This document shows, piece after piece, positions 24,859-36,365 of a stretch of 64,000 nucleotides of DNA (the first letter of the stretch is position 1; the number at the start of each line of letters is the position of its first letter). Below the pieces are notes generated by a model. That model was not told where the DNA came from. It worked only from the letters and a program-made list of their open reading frames with translations, and did not search any database. The stretch is taken from contig JASANE010003284.1 of NCBI GenBank assembly GCA_030248225.1, forward strand, positions 1-64,000, in the 5' to 3' direction. The position numbers and the translations under genes were made by a program. The stretch is from Trileptium ribeirensis. Lineage: Eukaryota; Nematoda; Enoplea; Enoplida; Thoracostomopsidae.

Positions 24859-26479
24859 TAAACACATATGCCTACAGCTCCGGAATAGGGGAGCGGAAGG
24901 GGTTGAAGCGATCGCTATTTAGCCCATGAAGACCTCCAGCCAGCGACGTTTTTAAGCGATCCCTTCCGATTATAAGGCTGACCCCGAATTTGCGACCCCC
25001 AATAATTGGCACAAATCTATATAGACATCGTTAGATTCCCCGAAACTGATGCTTTCATATGAGCCCGGAACGGACTCGCTGTGCCCAGCTTTGGGTACCT
25101 TTTCCTTGAAAAACGCAGAAATTATGCCCCGATAGGCGTGTAACCCCTCATTAGATTCCCCCGTCAAATCCGACACAAATATATACCCAAAGTCCCACAA
25201 AACGGTAACCCTAACCCGCGGAAGCCGCGTAAAACACTTTAATTCTCAATAAAATTTGTAATGGGCTCGCTCGAGAGCCCACCTTCCCAGTTTGTCGTCC
25301 AAAAATGGGCCTGTTACATATCAAATTTTTCGGACGGACATACTGAGTCCGAATCCGAATCTCTTTTGGCACTTTGGCCATCACCGAAGGAATGGGACCC
25401 TCTTTTCGCATTCTTTCTCCTCGTTTGTTTACATAAACCGCGTCTTTTCTTCTAACCCCGATCCCAAATATATAAGCATATACGTTTATATATTAGCTTA
25501 TATAAAATAAATACATATTTTCGATCTAAAGTTGATATTTTCATTAAGGAAGTAATAAAATTAATATTAAGTTAATACGAAAGCTAGATTTGAGTGGTCC
25601 ATACTTCTATGCAAGTTAGCAATCAGTTTAGCTACTGCTTCTGCGGGTAAACAAAGCCGAGTATGGAAGTGGTCGACAGTTTAATATTGACTTTATATAA
25701 AACGAGTCCGGTTAGCTGGAACTTTCTATTAAATTGATAGTCGCTAAGGCTTTAAGCAAACAAAGTTCAATTTAAAACTTATATAAACTTCATATAAAAT
25801 TTATATGAAGTTGAGAGTTTTCATAGAAGTTTCTAGAAAGTTCTTATCATTTGTATCAATCTTACATATAAAATACTTAATTTTATATTAAATTCAGCTT
25901 GATGCCGCTCGAACCACCAAATATTAACCCCTTGTGTAAATAGACTTGACCTTTTGAGTTAACATAAGCTTAATATTAAAGCTAGTACTTTAACATTCAG
26001 TTTATATACAAATTTTAGTTTGAAAATTCAAAATTTTGAATTATAAAGTAATATAAAAGCCGTATTAAGGATAGGCATTCAGTTTACCTGTAAAGTAACG
26101 GTCACTTGAGGACCGAGAATAAACTAAAGGTCGCGCTATGGATTCCACAGAGAATCCTTGCTGTTATATTTATAGTTTACACAAGAAACTTCGAGAAACT
26201 TTATATTAAATTTATAAAAGTTTATATTAAAATGGTCGTAAATCATGCAAATTATGTAGAATTTGATATAAAATTGGTCCGAAATTTATTGAAATTCGGA
26301 CCGATAAGAAAGGTTACATTTAAGCTTAAATTTTAGGGTCAAATCGTGTGAAAAGTGCTGAGGAAGCACTTTTAGCAAAAGTTTATAAAATTTTAACGAC
26401 ACAATAAATCAAATTTAATTGCGAAAATTAAAGTATGTAAGCACAGCCACTCGAGCTCTCGAGCTTCAGTCTGACTTCG

Positions 26480-26520
26480 GCAGCACAGAGTACGGTCGGT
26501 TTGTAGACCAGCTCTGCTGC
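26480..26520 (+). other. Hairpin shared with 58701-58738
   Basis: GCAG, CAGAG and GGTC on the 5' side pair with GACC, CTCTG and CTGC on the 3' side, around a short loop. The preceding sequence TGACTTCGGCAGCACAGAG matches TGACTCCGGCAGCACGGAG at 58690. Where the two copies differ inside the stem (AGAG/CTCT here, GGAG/CTCC there) pairing is kept. The function is unknown; an RNA leader structure of a retroelement is one possibility. Confidence 0.5.
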
Positions 26521-27269
26521 TCTTGGTTTTACTTGCTTCTTCCAGCTTATGCTCTTTGATTTTACTCGAGTTTCTTGGTTTTGACTTTACTTATGAATAA
26601 GCAGCGGATGGCTGACCGATTGGATCCAAGTACGTAAGGATGGATAGGAGGACGGATAGTAGTAGTTAGTAGTAGCTTAGAGTTAATAATGTTAGATAGG
26701 ATAGGTCTAGGAGAGAAATGACTTATGAGAGGACTGATAGTTCAGCTTTAGCGTTCATTTGTTAAGGACGTCCCGTCCACAAGTGTTGTTCACATGTTAG
26801 CCCGGTCCGCGCTGGCTTGTTACGCAAAGCCATGGGCTTGATTAGCCGTCACGTTAGCAACTTAGGTAGCCGAAGGCATGCTGAGTCGACATAAGTTTGG
26901 AAATACGACTCTGAGCCAACCGAGGTTAAACAAAATTTCTCCAAATGAGTACTTGGAATAGAACATTGCACCATCCTTGGCCATGTTTTATTGTCGAGTT
27001 TTGATAGGGATTTGATTAGCAATTTTTCTTAGGCAATGAATTGAATGCGCGCCGAGCCGCTGGTATGCACACATTGTTGGAAACCGAGAACCAAATTACT
27101 CACTCCATAACAGGATTTCTTTTAGGAATGTTATCGACATTCGGATATTAGTAGTAATCTACACTTCTAAATTGAGCCTAGAATTTAAATTAACCCGCAA
27201 CCGGATTTGCTAATTTAACGCGGTGGGAGTGAGAGCTCACACTGAGTGAAAATTTAATATCTCTCAAGA

Positions 27270-27590
27270 ATTAGTCCAGGAATTCGGCTGAAGTCCTTAA
27301 GGATTCTAACTGTTCATTTAACTTATAAAAGTTTTGATTATCGCGTCGGAATCACAAACCCGACGACCCTGATGGCTTGCCCCCACCGAAAACGTAGATT
27401 TGAAATATTTTAAGAACCCCTCCAGGAATTTTGTCGAAACCTTGGCTTGCCACCAGATGCAACCTTAAAACGTGACAATATCGCGTCGGAAACATAAACC
27501 CGAAAAGCCCAAAAACGGTTCGCCCATACCACCTAACACTTCAAACGCTACGCTAATAACTCGAAATTCCGTCCAGGAATTTTGATGATT
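27270..27590. repeat. Degenerate ~145-bp tandem repeat
   Basis: GTCCAGGAATT / CTCCAGGAATTTTG / GTCCAGGAATTTTGATG recur at 27274, about 27420 and 27571. TCGCGTCGGAATCACAAACC (27341) is repeated as TCGCGTCGGAAACATAAACC (27481). This gives two full diverged units and part of a third. It is non-coding and the function is unknown. Confidence 0.5.
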
Positions 27591-30043
27591 TTATCTCTAC
27601 AAATAGAGGCCCGTTAGTCCTTCCATTTGCACTATTAAGCCCAGCGGCGAAGCCGTGGCCCGTTCAACAAAATAAAAAATAAATATAAACCCGAGCTGCG
27701 CATAAGCCGCTCAAGTTTTGCACAGAATTCACAGATTTTCGTCCCGTACAAGTATATTCAGTTAAGATTTTGGTCTTGCTTTTGCACGCATTTTCATCGG
27801 TATAAAAGACATATAAAACTTCCTAGCGTTGATATTTCTCGTTGCAAACGGCAATATTTTTGTGTACAAAAGTTGTCGATATCGCTAGACACGATATCGG
27901 GTCCCGGCCAGACGGATGAATTTTTGTGAGGACCGTTGACCAGGTCCTATTAAATCGAAAGCATAGCTCGAACCCAGCCCTCGTGCAAAGTTACACGGAG
28001 AAAGGCTGGTAAATTATTAAGAAATTCACATTTATAGGTTTACCACAGCCTCCAATGAGTTAGACTAAAGATCTCTTTCGAAACCGAGCAAATTAGGGAT
28101 ACGAACTGAGCGTAATTCAGTAGGTAAATTGTTACGGCTGTACCGACAACTGGATCTACCGATTACGGACCCGTTTCCTCGAGTAGGAATCACTATAAAC
28201 GCTAATTAAATTCTAGTAACACATGGAGCTCTTTTTGAGTTGAAATAGCATAAGCTCTAACAGTTTTAGGATAGTGCCGATGACCTACAATGCATCGCTG
28301 CTTATAGTTTTGTTCCCAAATAAATTTTCATTTAGCTGAATGTAAATTTAACCCCTGCCCCTAGGCTCTGAAGTTGGCATAAAGGTTTCTCATAATTATA
28401 AAGCACAGCCGCTCAAATTATATAAATTAATCGCTCGCATAGGATTTGTTTGTTGTATCATAAGTTAGGGAAACGCCCAAGCCCGTCTCCCGTCCCATAT
28501 TTGAATCATCGCGTCGTAGCGATAAGGAGCAATTCACAAATGTAATATAAAGACTTCCAGATTGAGCGATTTAACATATCATAAGGATCTCTTTTTAGAC
28601 GCCGAGCAAGACATACAAATAACTAAGAAATCAGATGCCCAACCTATGCATTTAAACCCGATCGAGCTTGTAGAATTTGAAAATACCCCCAGAGCGGTTC
28701 ATTGCTTCGGCAGTGGCCCACTCGCACGATCCAGCGTAGCATCTCTTGTTTTCTACTAAATATTAGGCACGTATTTAATTCTCAAGATTAAAGAAATCCA
28801 ACATAGGACGAATCAATAAATTTCCTGAACGATTGTTGACCCGCGTAAGATACGTACATAGCCTTTCCGCTCTAAACTGTCAATTATTACACTCTTTTGG
28901 TCAAAATAGAATGATACAATTAGTACATAATACATTTGTGTAGACCCTTAGATCAACATCCAGTTTTTGGGAGCATCAACTTTAGGTTGAATTGCTAACT
29001 AGCGTCGAGTTACGTTTGTACGATCGTATTAGCAGCGAAAATCGAAGGCTAAGTCAACGCCTTCAATCTTTTCTTAAATGTAGGAAGAGCCCGTTTGGAA
29101 CCCTTTAATAGGTTGGATAGATATATACCGTGAACGAATCGAATGCCACCCAGCAAACTGAGATTATGACATAAGGACAAGAGTTAGTTTTTCAGAGTTC
29201 GATATTTCGGATTTCTTTTCTTTACCACTTATTATTTAGCCTTTGTTTTTAGTAAGAATTTAGGGTATCGTTCCGTTGAACTGAGCGCGAGTGGAGGCTC
29301 ATCGCGAACCCCGATTTAGGCTCAAAATGGATAATTTAGTACTTTTCCCCTGATCCGGCTCGATCCAGCGCCTTCTCAAAATGTACAATTTTGGCCGTCA
29401 AAGTAAAATATCAAACTTCCTAATGTTGATAAAGTACTATTAATGTACACAACACACAGTAAATTTTAGTAATAATTTTAGTACAACTTCGCAGTTGCAA
29501 AACTTTGGAAAGTTGGAAAATTCGGTCAATCTCCTTCTACCGGGACTTCTAAGCCGTTTAGGAGAAATCTCATCCCGCCCATTACGAGTCGATTCTGGCT
29601 CACGATCATGGACAAGAAAAGTCCGTTTTTTCGTAACTATTTTGGTTACGAATAAGTATAGACTTAAGCTCTAAAACTTCGCATCTTTGTTACCGTATTC
29701 GAAGTATTCGAACTCGGATTAGCTTGTTACGCACCATATTTAAGGAAAATTCTTTTTGGTACCTGCGATTACCGTTCACACATGCGAGTAGGAAAGAAAA
29801 ATATAATGTTGCACCGTTGTCGCATTTACATTAAAGAGTCGTACCCATCATGTATCTAACTTGTACCCATGATAATCGTTCAATAATTGTAACCTTTGTC
29901 AATTTATTATAACTTCATGTTTCTTAATCCATATTTACTGTTTTTACCATATTTATCTATCGTGATACGATAGACTTTTACAGTCAGTTTCCGCTTACTA
30001 TCCCAGAGACCTTCATCTATTAGCACTGGAGTGTGAGCTGAAA

Positions 30044-30350
30044 TTGTTTGCAAACATACGTAAAGCTCATGCTGTAGCGATAGAGTCTTCGATTATAAAG
30101 GTAACATCTGTGCGCAGTATTGCCATAATCATCAGAGAAATTCCAGGCGCCATTTTGCTATGCCAGCAAATTTATATCGGTCTCTACTTATCAACTCCGC
30201 TGACTTCATGTTTTTTCCTTGTTGCGCTTAGTTAAATCATACACACGATCAACAATGACCGAAAAACGGTTAAACCACCTCCTGCTTTTGTATCACAACA
30301 AAACCCAAACGGACGCTATTGACTGTGCGGTGATTCCTAAAGAATTCGTC
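30044..30350 (+). pseudogene. hAT transposase C-terminal dimerisation region (remnant)
   Basis: Two adjacent frames carry the end of a hAT-superfamily transposase. The first frame reads YIGLYLSTPLTS up to about 30205. After a frame change the second reads FSLLRLVKSYTRSTMTEKRL, followed by NHLLLLYHNKTQTDAIDC and then KEFVA (about 30215-30350). This fits the conserved hAT dimerisation segment, which has the pattern L-P-x-S-A-x-x-E-R-x-F-S-x-L-x-x-I-K-x-x-x-R-S-x-M-x-x-x-R-L-x-x-L. The ERSFS core itself is damaged at the frameshift. The RNase-H-like catalytic part upstream is not recognisable. It may or may not belong to the same hAT lineage as the non-autonomous elements in this window. Confidence 0.6.
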
Positions 30351-31982
30351 GCGTGTACTTTGGGACCCAGTAACTGTATAATTGCGAATATCAATTGTAC
30401 TAGAAGCTTCGCTGAGACCGTTGGGTTAGCGATTAATAATTTTTTGTACGCACATTACTGATACAATCACGTTACTGCTTCAAAACCCGGCTAACCCACA
30501 GAAACCTGAAAAGGTCTGCTAAAATCGATGCATGTAATTAATTTTGGTGAGTTTATGTTTTATAATACCAAGGTTATAAACCCAACAGTAAAAATTTTGC
30601 ACTAACTGTAGTATTTCTTATTCGAAGCAGTATCGCTCGCAATTCTTTAGTGATTCCTAGGTGGCGGAATACCATCGTTGCCTGCAATTTAGGGAAACAT
30701 TTGAATATGATCTTCTTTGCGCTCAAGAGCTAGAGGGATCAAACCGTCATATTGGTGAATTAATGTTAGGTATTACATAAGGTATAAAATCAAGTTTTAC
30801 CCCCATTTTGCAAGGATTAAACTAAAAGCGGTCATTTATTAAGGGTTTTGACTGGTTTTTAACATCAGGCTCGGGATTGGGGGCTAGGCCCCGAGGCTCG
30901 TCCTTGCTACGTAGTATGCTAAGAAGAACAGCATACTGTGGATGAATACTCTCTAGCGTAAAGCATGGAAATTTAACAAACTTATAGATGAATAACGTTT
31001 CAATCAGTCGTATTCACTTTCGTTAGCCAAAGGTATGTTCTTGCCAATTACCATGGCGCTATTGGTCCATAACACGATATATAAAATACCAGGATAAATA
31101 CAGTAAATTATGTATAGTGAATAATTAGAGAAACGTTAATATCTATCGAGTTTTATTTCATTCTGGGCTATTAATGCAAATTTTATCAGTGCTTGTCTGT
31201 AGCCCCCCCCACTTATAAAATCGTTCCGCCGAGAGAAGTCTACATGTAGGTTATTGGTAAGCTGCATGTGATGGTTTGGGACTAGCGCAAGTACTGATGC
31301 GTTGTCAGTTGCTTTCCATGGGTTACAGTCGACGAGGTTTTAGGTATTTCAGTGGGTTTAATGCTCCAGAGGTTTTATGGTGGTATATACATCAAACACA
31401 ACCTGTTCCAGTTCATGACACAAAATGATAACTTAAAATGAAACCACGCTCTCTCTGTTTCACAGTCGCATGCGAGATTTTAGCACAAAATGACTGAAAA
31501 ATTGAGCGTATGGGAATTATCAGCTCAGTTATGATATTTCCGTATAATTAAATCAAGAAAATCAGCGGAATCTACGATATATTAAATATATAAAAATTTG
31601 GAGTCCAAGGTTTACATTACTACAGTACTTGCCACAATATTGACCGGTGCTCGCTTGTTCGCCTGTAACGTGCTATAAATTTTTTGAAATTTTATAGTTT
31701 ATTTTTATCTGCTTGTTTCTCGCGACATTGCGAAGAGTGCGGTATAATAGTAACATCAAAGGCTTATATAAGAGACTATACGAAGAATCCTGCAGCGGCC
31801 AAGTAGAACAACATCATTAGGTTTGAGAAATTTTTAAAAAGGCAAATCGAAACTATTGTTATATGCAATTCTGGCAAAATACTGGCTTATATTTTTCACC
31901 AGTTTTTGTTTTCATATATTTCAAGGGATCATTGACTATAATATCAAATATTTCGGAAGCATATAAAATGGGCATATCATGT
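30351..31982. other. No gene recognised
   Basis: AT-rich DNA with no supportable feature. Confidence 0.45.
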
Positions 31983-31990
31983 ATCTCAGT

Positions 31991-33170
31991 CAGGGAGTAA
32001 CCGGAATTCCGGTTCCTGTTCCGGCGAAAATCGTGTTCCGGTTCCGGCAAAGAGCAAAAACCATACCGGAACCGGAATTCCGGTTTAAAATTTTTTGAAA
32101 TTTTCCACGTTTTTTGCTTCATCCTGTAAGCCAAACATATGTAATATATTATACAATGATCAAGCTCCAATACAACCAAGCAAAAGAAAACATTAACTAA
32201 CCAATTTGCCGCGTGAAACGTAAGTAGGGCACATAATTTGGTTTTTTTTCATTTTTCATAATTTTAATAAATAATAATTTTTCATAATAACCTGCAGGAG
32301 TTTGTTAAATCAAAGACATGTCGATGCTTGTAGCAGCTATTTTACACATCCAGAAGTCTGTGGGATACGTTTGAATTAAACCGGTCCAACTCGGTAACAG
32401 AGTATGGCTTACGCAGAAGTACTTAGGGTATGCTTGGCTAATATAAATTGCGTCAAGCACCCGCCAGTGCGCTTGTAAACTTGGTAAATCAGTCTAAATT
32501 GAAGTAAACTAACGTTATCTGCAACGCAGCTAGAAACTGCTTTCTTGGCAATGAACTGTATTTATTGAAACTGTGCGAGCAGCATCACAGTGTGTCTCAT
32601 TTACAGCATTCTGATTAGAAAGTTATGATCAATATAATCTAACTGACGGACACTGTTTGTCCAACGCTAGCCTAAACAGTATCTCTGACCACTGATCAGA
32701 AAATTACCTTCTATCTATTATTTTCTCGTAGAATCATATAATTTTAAGTTTCTTACAGAAGAACATGCAACAACCGTATGTGTAGTAAAGGGAGGCGACT
32801 GGAGACAGAGCGAAAGTGTGTATTCTACGCTCCAAGCTTTGTAAGCATATTCGATTTGACGCAGTATACGTAATGGTGTATAGTGGAAGACATTTTTTGC
32901 TCTGAATGTCCAAAAACCGACATATTTGATCGATAAATAAACATTATTAGCTTCGTCAGTCTCTTTAAAGTTTCAGAAAGGCAATAATATCATCGCAATA
33001 CATTAAGTTTAATGTAAAAGTAATTTTTAATGCATTTTAAATCCCTATACCTTCATTTCTTCCATCATCTGTTTTACTATAATATATAAATTTCGAAGAC
33101 CAGGTTCCGGTTCCGGATCCGGTTTAAATGGACGGTTCCGGTTGCTGGTTTCGGTTCCGATTATTCCCTG
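31991..33170 (-). mobile_element. Non-autonomous hAT-like element, copy C (1180 bp, intact ends)
   Basis: The best-preserved copy of the family, in inverted orientation. The exact 8-bp target-site duplication ATCTCAGT lies at 31983-31990 and 33171-33178. The left terminus is CAGGGAGTAACCGGAATTCC and the right terminus is GGTTCCGATTATTCCCTG. Subterminal GGAACCGG/CCGGTTCC repeats are present at both ends. No long open frame is present; the 106-codon minus frame at 31859-32179 crosses the element's end and is not a gene. Confidence 0.92.
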
Positions 33171-33178
33171 ATCTCAGT

Positions 33179-33868
33179 AATAGGTATTTTTACACATTAT
33201 AAAATTGTAACGTGTTGGATTTATAAACATAAATCTGACAACATTTTTCCACACAATACGGAGTCCACTTTAGGTGTGTACGCCGTGGTTGCTCTTTTGT
33301 CAGAAATTGCGAACTCAATCGGGCCAAAATTCGAGTTCACATCGCAGATCTGTATTCGCAACAACAGAGAACGCACAGGAGATCCTGCAGTCGTCTGACA
33401 ATAGAGGCTGTCAGGTTTAAATCTGACCGCGAGTTCGGCGGGGAGGGGGGAGCAAATATTTTACATATATATTATGTACCATCATTACAGATGTCCGAGG
33501 ACCGGTTGGGAATGACTTTAAAATTTGTCAGACCGGACCACTAAACGGGTCCAAAACGTTGAAAAGTTTCTGATCAGAACTGCAAACTCACGGATTTTTT
33601 CAAAGTTAAGTTTGTACTCTCGAGCTTCTATGTAATTCCTTAATATGTATTACGATAACATTTTTATGCAATCATTATTTGTGTTAAAACTGCCTCTAAA
33701 AATAAGCCTCAGCAATCTTGATACACTGTTGGACAAAACTTTTATTTTGTTAGGTGAAATTAAATTTTTGACTTAGCCGGTCCGGACCAGAAAAATTGTT
33801 TTGGGAGAAAAATTTGTTCAGCTTTCATAACTAATATACATATATTAATATAATGGATCATAATTATA
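33179..33868. other. No gene recognised
   Basis: No supportable feature. The last exon of the SLC7 gene (minus strand) could lie anywhere below 35425, but I could not identify it. Confidence 0.4.
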
Positions 33869-34250
33869 TTGGGCTCTCCATTCGCTGAAAATGTTGCCAG
33901 GGGCCGTAAATCAGGGGGCCCCTGGTTCCGAACCAGCGGGCGCCAGATTTTGCTAGGCATCTTTCCAAGAGAAAAACGGTTAAAAATCGTGTCACAAACA
34001 CTGCCAAAATGGTTTTGGTGGAGAAAAAAAAGTGATTTTGAAGCAAGTTTTGATAAAATTTGCGAAATCTTTGGCTTCACAAGGGAATTTTAGTACAAAT
34101 TTTGTGTACAACTTTGAACCGATTGGAAACAAAAAATTTTCGAAGCGGCGGTGAACCGGAGGGAGCCCAAAATTTTGCCAGGGGGCATGAACCGGGGGCA
34201 CCTGTTCTGTACCAGGGGAACCGAAAAATTCCAGGCCCCCCACCCCCTAA
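33869..34250. repeat. Two related units of a G/C-run repeat
   Basis: The segment around 33888-33950 (TTGCCAGGGGCCGTAAAT, then CCCTGGTTCCGAACCAG) and the segment around 34170-34240 (TTTGCCAGGGGGCATGAACC, then CTGTTCTGTACCAGGGG) share order and wording about 280 bp apart. This indicates a diverged tandem duplication. Several overlapping open frames on both strands arise from it. I do not consider them genes. Confidence 0.45.
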
Positions 34251-35018
34251 TTTGGAGAGGCCAGTTATATTGTGTATTATATTCACATTGCGTCGCTTTA
34301 CATACTTGACTGAGTCAGATTTACTGCAATCTACAGCTGAGATGGGCAAAAATACCTGAATTAGCTGAAACTGTACCTACGGTGGTATTTCTAGGGATCA
34401 AATCAAAATTAAAGGGGATCAAATTTCCGGGGGGGGGGAGTGATGAAGCAGGTGACCGGTAAGGTCAGCGGCCGGACATGATCGGTAAGTCCCTCCTCTG
34501 CCGTTATAGCGGGACCCCGCTGTGATGTGGGATCACAATTTGTACAGGGCACCGAACAGGGATGGGATGGCATCGATTTTAAGTTTCAGAATAATTGTAT
34601 GTTCCCCGCTAGAGCTGACTTTGAACACCAACCAAAATTTGCCTTAATCAAAAGCCCGACTCAATTCCCGTGACCGCTATTATTTTCGACCCCACCATGC
34701 CGATAAGTGGGACTTTCATTACTAGTCCTCGTCTTTGCCAGTTGTGGAGAAACCAAGTATTGTTTATCACAATAAGTATCAGTGACAGTGTTGCTAATAA
34801 AATATGAGTATAACCTGCTGTAAATGTTTTCCGGATCATTACTGCATATTTAGAATCTAACATGGCTTCTTTATATAAGAAATTGGATTCGTGCACATCG
34901 CTAAACGTTGCGCGCCTGATGCGCAAACAAATTAACCTAAATGAGGCCATATTATGTTCTACAGCCACAAATTAATATTATTATAATGTGAGTTATTAAT
35001 CTATAGGCATTATTTCAA
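34251..35018. other. No gene recognised
   Basis: A minus-strand open frame of 106 codons (34648-34968) includes a hydrophobic stretch but matches nothing I know and does not continue the SLC7 reading phase. Treated as unassigned. Confidence 0.4.
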
Positions 35019-35026
35019 GTACAATA

Positions 35027-35392
35027 CAAGGGCGTAGCCAGGAATTTTGAAAGGGGGGAGGGTCGCGGCCTACAGTGGGTACCTAAAAGGGGGAGGTCCG
35101 GGGGAGGGGTCGCGCTCAGAAATGTGAAAGCGGGGTCCAGAATTGGTATATTAAGTACGCCATAAACAAGTAAAAAATGTAACTGTTAGCAAAATAGCGA
35201 ATTTTAATACAAAAATGTGAAGTTTGGTCAAAAATACGGTTGAAAATAATTGTTTTCTAGTGCGAGAGAGGATAGTTTTAGGACAATTTTCCGACATGAT
35301 TTTCAACAGGAATCGTTCAAAAAAATTTTGTTTGGGGTTGAGCCAAAAGGGGGGGGGGCGCGACCCCCGCAACCCCCCTGGCTACGCCCTTG
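35027..35392. mobile_element. 366-bp hAT-type MITE with CAAGGGCGTAGCCAGG ends
   Basis: Perfect 16-bp terminal inverted repeats CAAGGGCGTAGCCAGG / CCTGGCTACGCCCTTG and an exact 8-bp target-site duplication GTACAATA (35019-35026 and 35393-35400). The interior has G runs next to the ends and no coding potential. Ends of this type are common in invertebrate genomes. It lies in the intron downstream of the SLC7 exon 35602-35425, with its edge 32 bp from that exon's splice donor. Confidence 0.92.
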
Positions 35393-35424
35393 GTACAATA
35401 CATAAAACAAAATGGACAACTTAC

Positions 35425-35602
35425 TCCAAGAATTGATGATACACTGCGGTTTATTGCGCCACCACACACCGAAATAGTAGAACGGGACACCGCTCAAGAT
35501 AATAATGAGGCTACACAAGACTTCGTAGGCGCTGACGAAAAACGGAAATATCACCAAAAACAGTGAAACGACAAAGAATACAATCGGAAGTGCCAGATTG
35601 AA
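35425..35602 (-). CDS. SLC7-family amino-acid transporter, exon e (TM11-TM12)
   Basis: Part of a minus-strand gene for the light subunit of a heteromeric amino-acid transporter (SLC7, LAT/y+LAT type). In known members the subunit pairs with an SLC3 heavy chain in the plasma membrane and exchanges amino acids. This 178-bp exon follows a polypyrimidine acceptor (CTTTTTTCAG) and ends at donor A|GTAAGT, with intron phase 0 in and 1 out. It encodes FNLALPIVFFVVSLFLVIFP (TM11), then a second hydrophobic segment ending FYYFGVWWRNKPQ (TM12 and the conserved C-terminal WW-NKP motif). A short last exon must follow at lower coordinates but was not found. The conserved protein and clean splice sites suggest a functional gene. 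Confidence 0.92.
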
Positions 35603-36261
35603 CTGAAAAAAGTAAGAAAAATAGCGGCGATATGCCAATAATTTTATATTCAAAAGCTTTAAGCGAGGCGTCATATTTTATGGAGGGCGAAGTTTTGACA
35701 GGCTACGTCAGCACCTGCAATTTGTCTCGGGACAAGGGGGTGTAAAAATTAACTGATGAAAAACTAATTGCAATTTATTGGCTCAATTAATTGATTGGTC
35801 TTGATTTCAAAATTATTTAATTGGTTGGTTGGACGCCAATAAATTGCAATTAATTGGACTATGTTGGACGCAAAACTAAACGCAGAAAGATAAATATGAA
35901 GCAAAACTAACATACCACAAACTATGATCAATGCTTGTAATTTTAACTATTCTGCCAGTAATAATTGTGTTTTTGTTCTTGGTGCCATAGAAATTGGATG
36001 TTTTCTAGAAATAGGTATACATTATATACACAATAATTCTTTATATACGGTGTCCTAGCCTAGTTGAGCAATGGCCAACATCCAGCAACATTAACCCAGC
36101 CCTATTCCTTCCCATCTATGACTAGGCTTCTAAATACCAAAGTCCTCGAAGAAATTTCATGTAGTCTATGATAATATGTATTGCGTATTATCAATATCGA
36201 AAAATATAACGGTATAAAACGTAATTTCAATGAAAGCGCGCCGCAGCCAGAGATACTTAGC

Positions 36262-36365
36262 GAACCATGCTTACATGCGAAGCGCTATATAACACTGTTC
36301 ACTCAATGCTCGCCGGCTCGAAAGGCGACAGTCATTTCTGGCGAATGCTATATGCCTGTTTTGTA
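36262..36365. mobile_element. CAGTAC-family MITE, partial copy 4
   Basis: Contains CATGCTTACATGCGAAGCGC, then GGCTCGAAAGGCGACAGTCATTTCTGGCG-AATGCT (read in two parts), matching the right half of the copy at 20471-20586. The left end is not recognisable. Confidence 0.45.

Larger units (their letters stand above)
24859..30043. other. No gene recognised (over 5 kb)
   Basis: Apart from the tandem repeat at 27270-27590 and the hairpin at 26480-26520, I see no coding exon or transposon end. Open frames at 24970-25510, 26106-26336 and 28562-28759 are short and without motifs. The frequent CCCGA/TCGCGTCGGAA phrases suggest a decayed repetitive element, but no domain is visible. Confidence 0.4.

Noticed and set aside
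26470..26500. Possible U6 snRNA gene (CTTCGGCAGCACA resembles the 5' stem-loop of U6).
   Set aside because: Only the short TTCGGCAGCAC word fits. The conserved U6 body does not follow, and the same word recurs at 58690 in a different context.
33240..33410. Possible last exon of the SLC7 gene on the minus strand (after TGACAGCC...TTGTCAG or CGACTGCAG).
   Set aside because: Candidate acceptors exist, but none of the resulting peptides resembles the C-terminus of the family.
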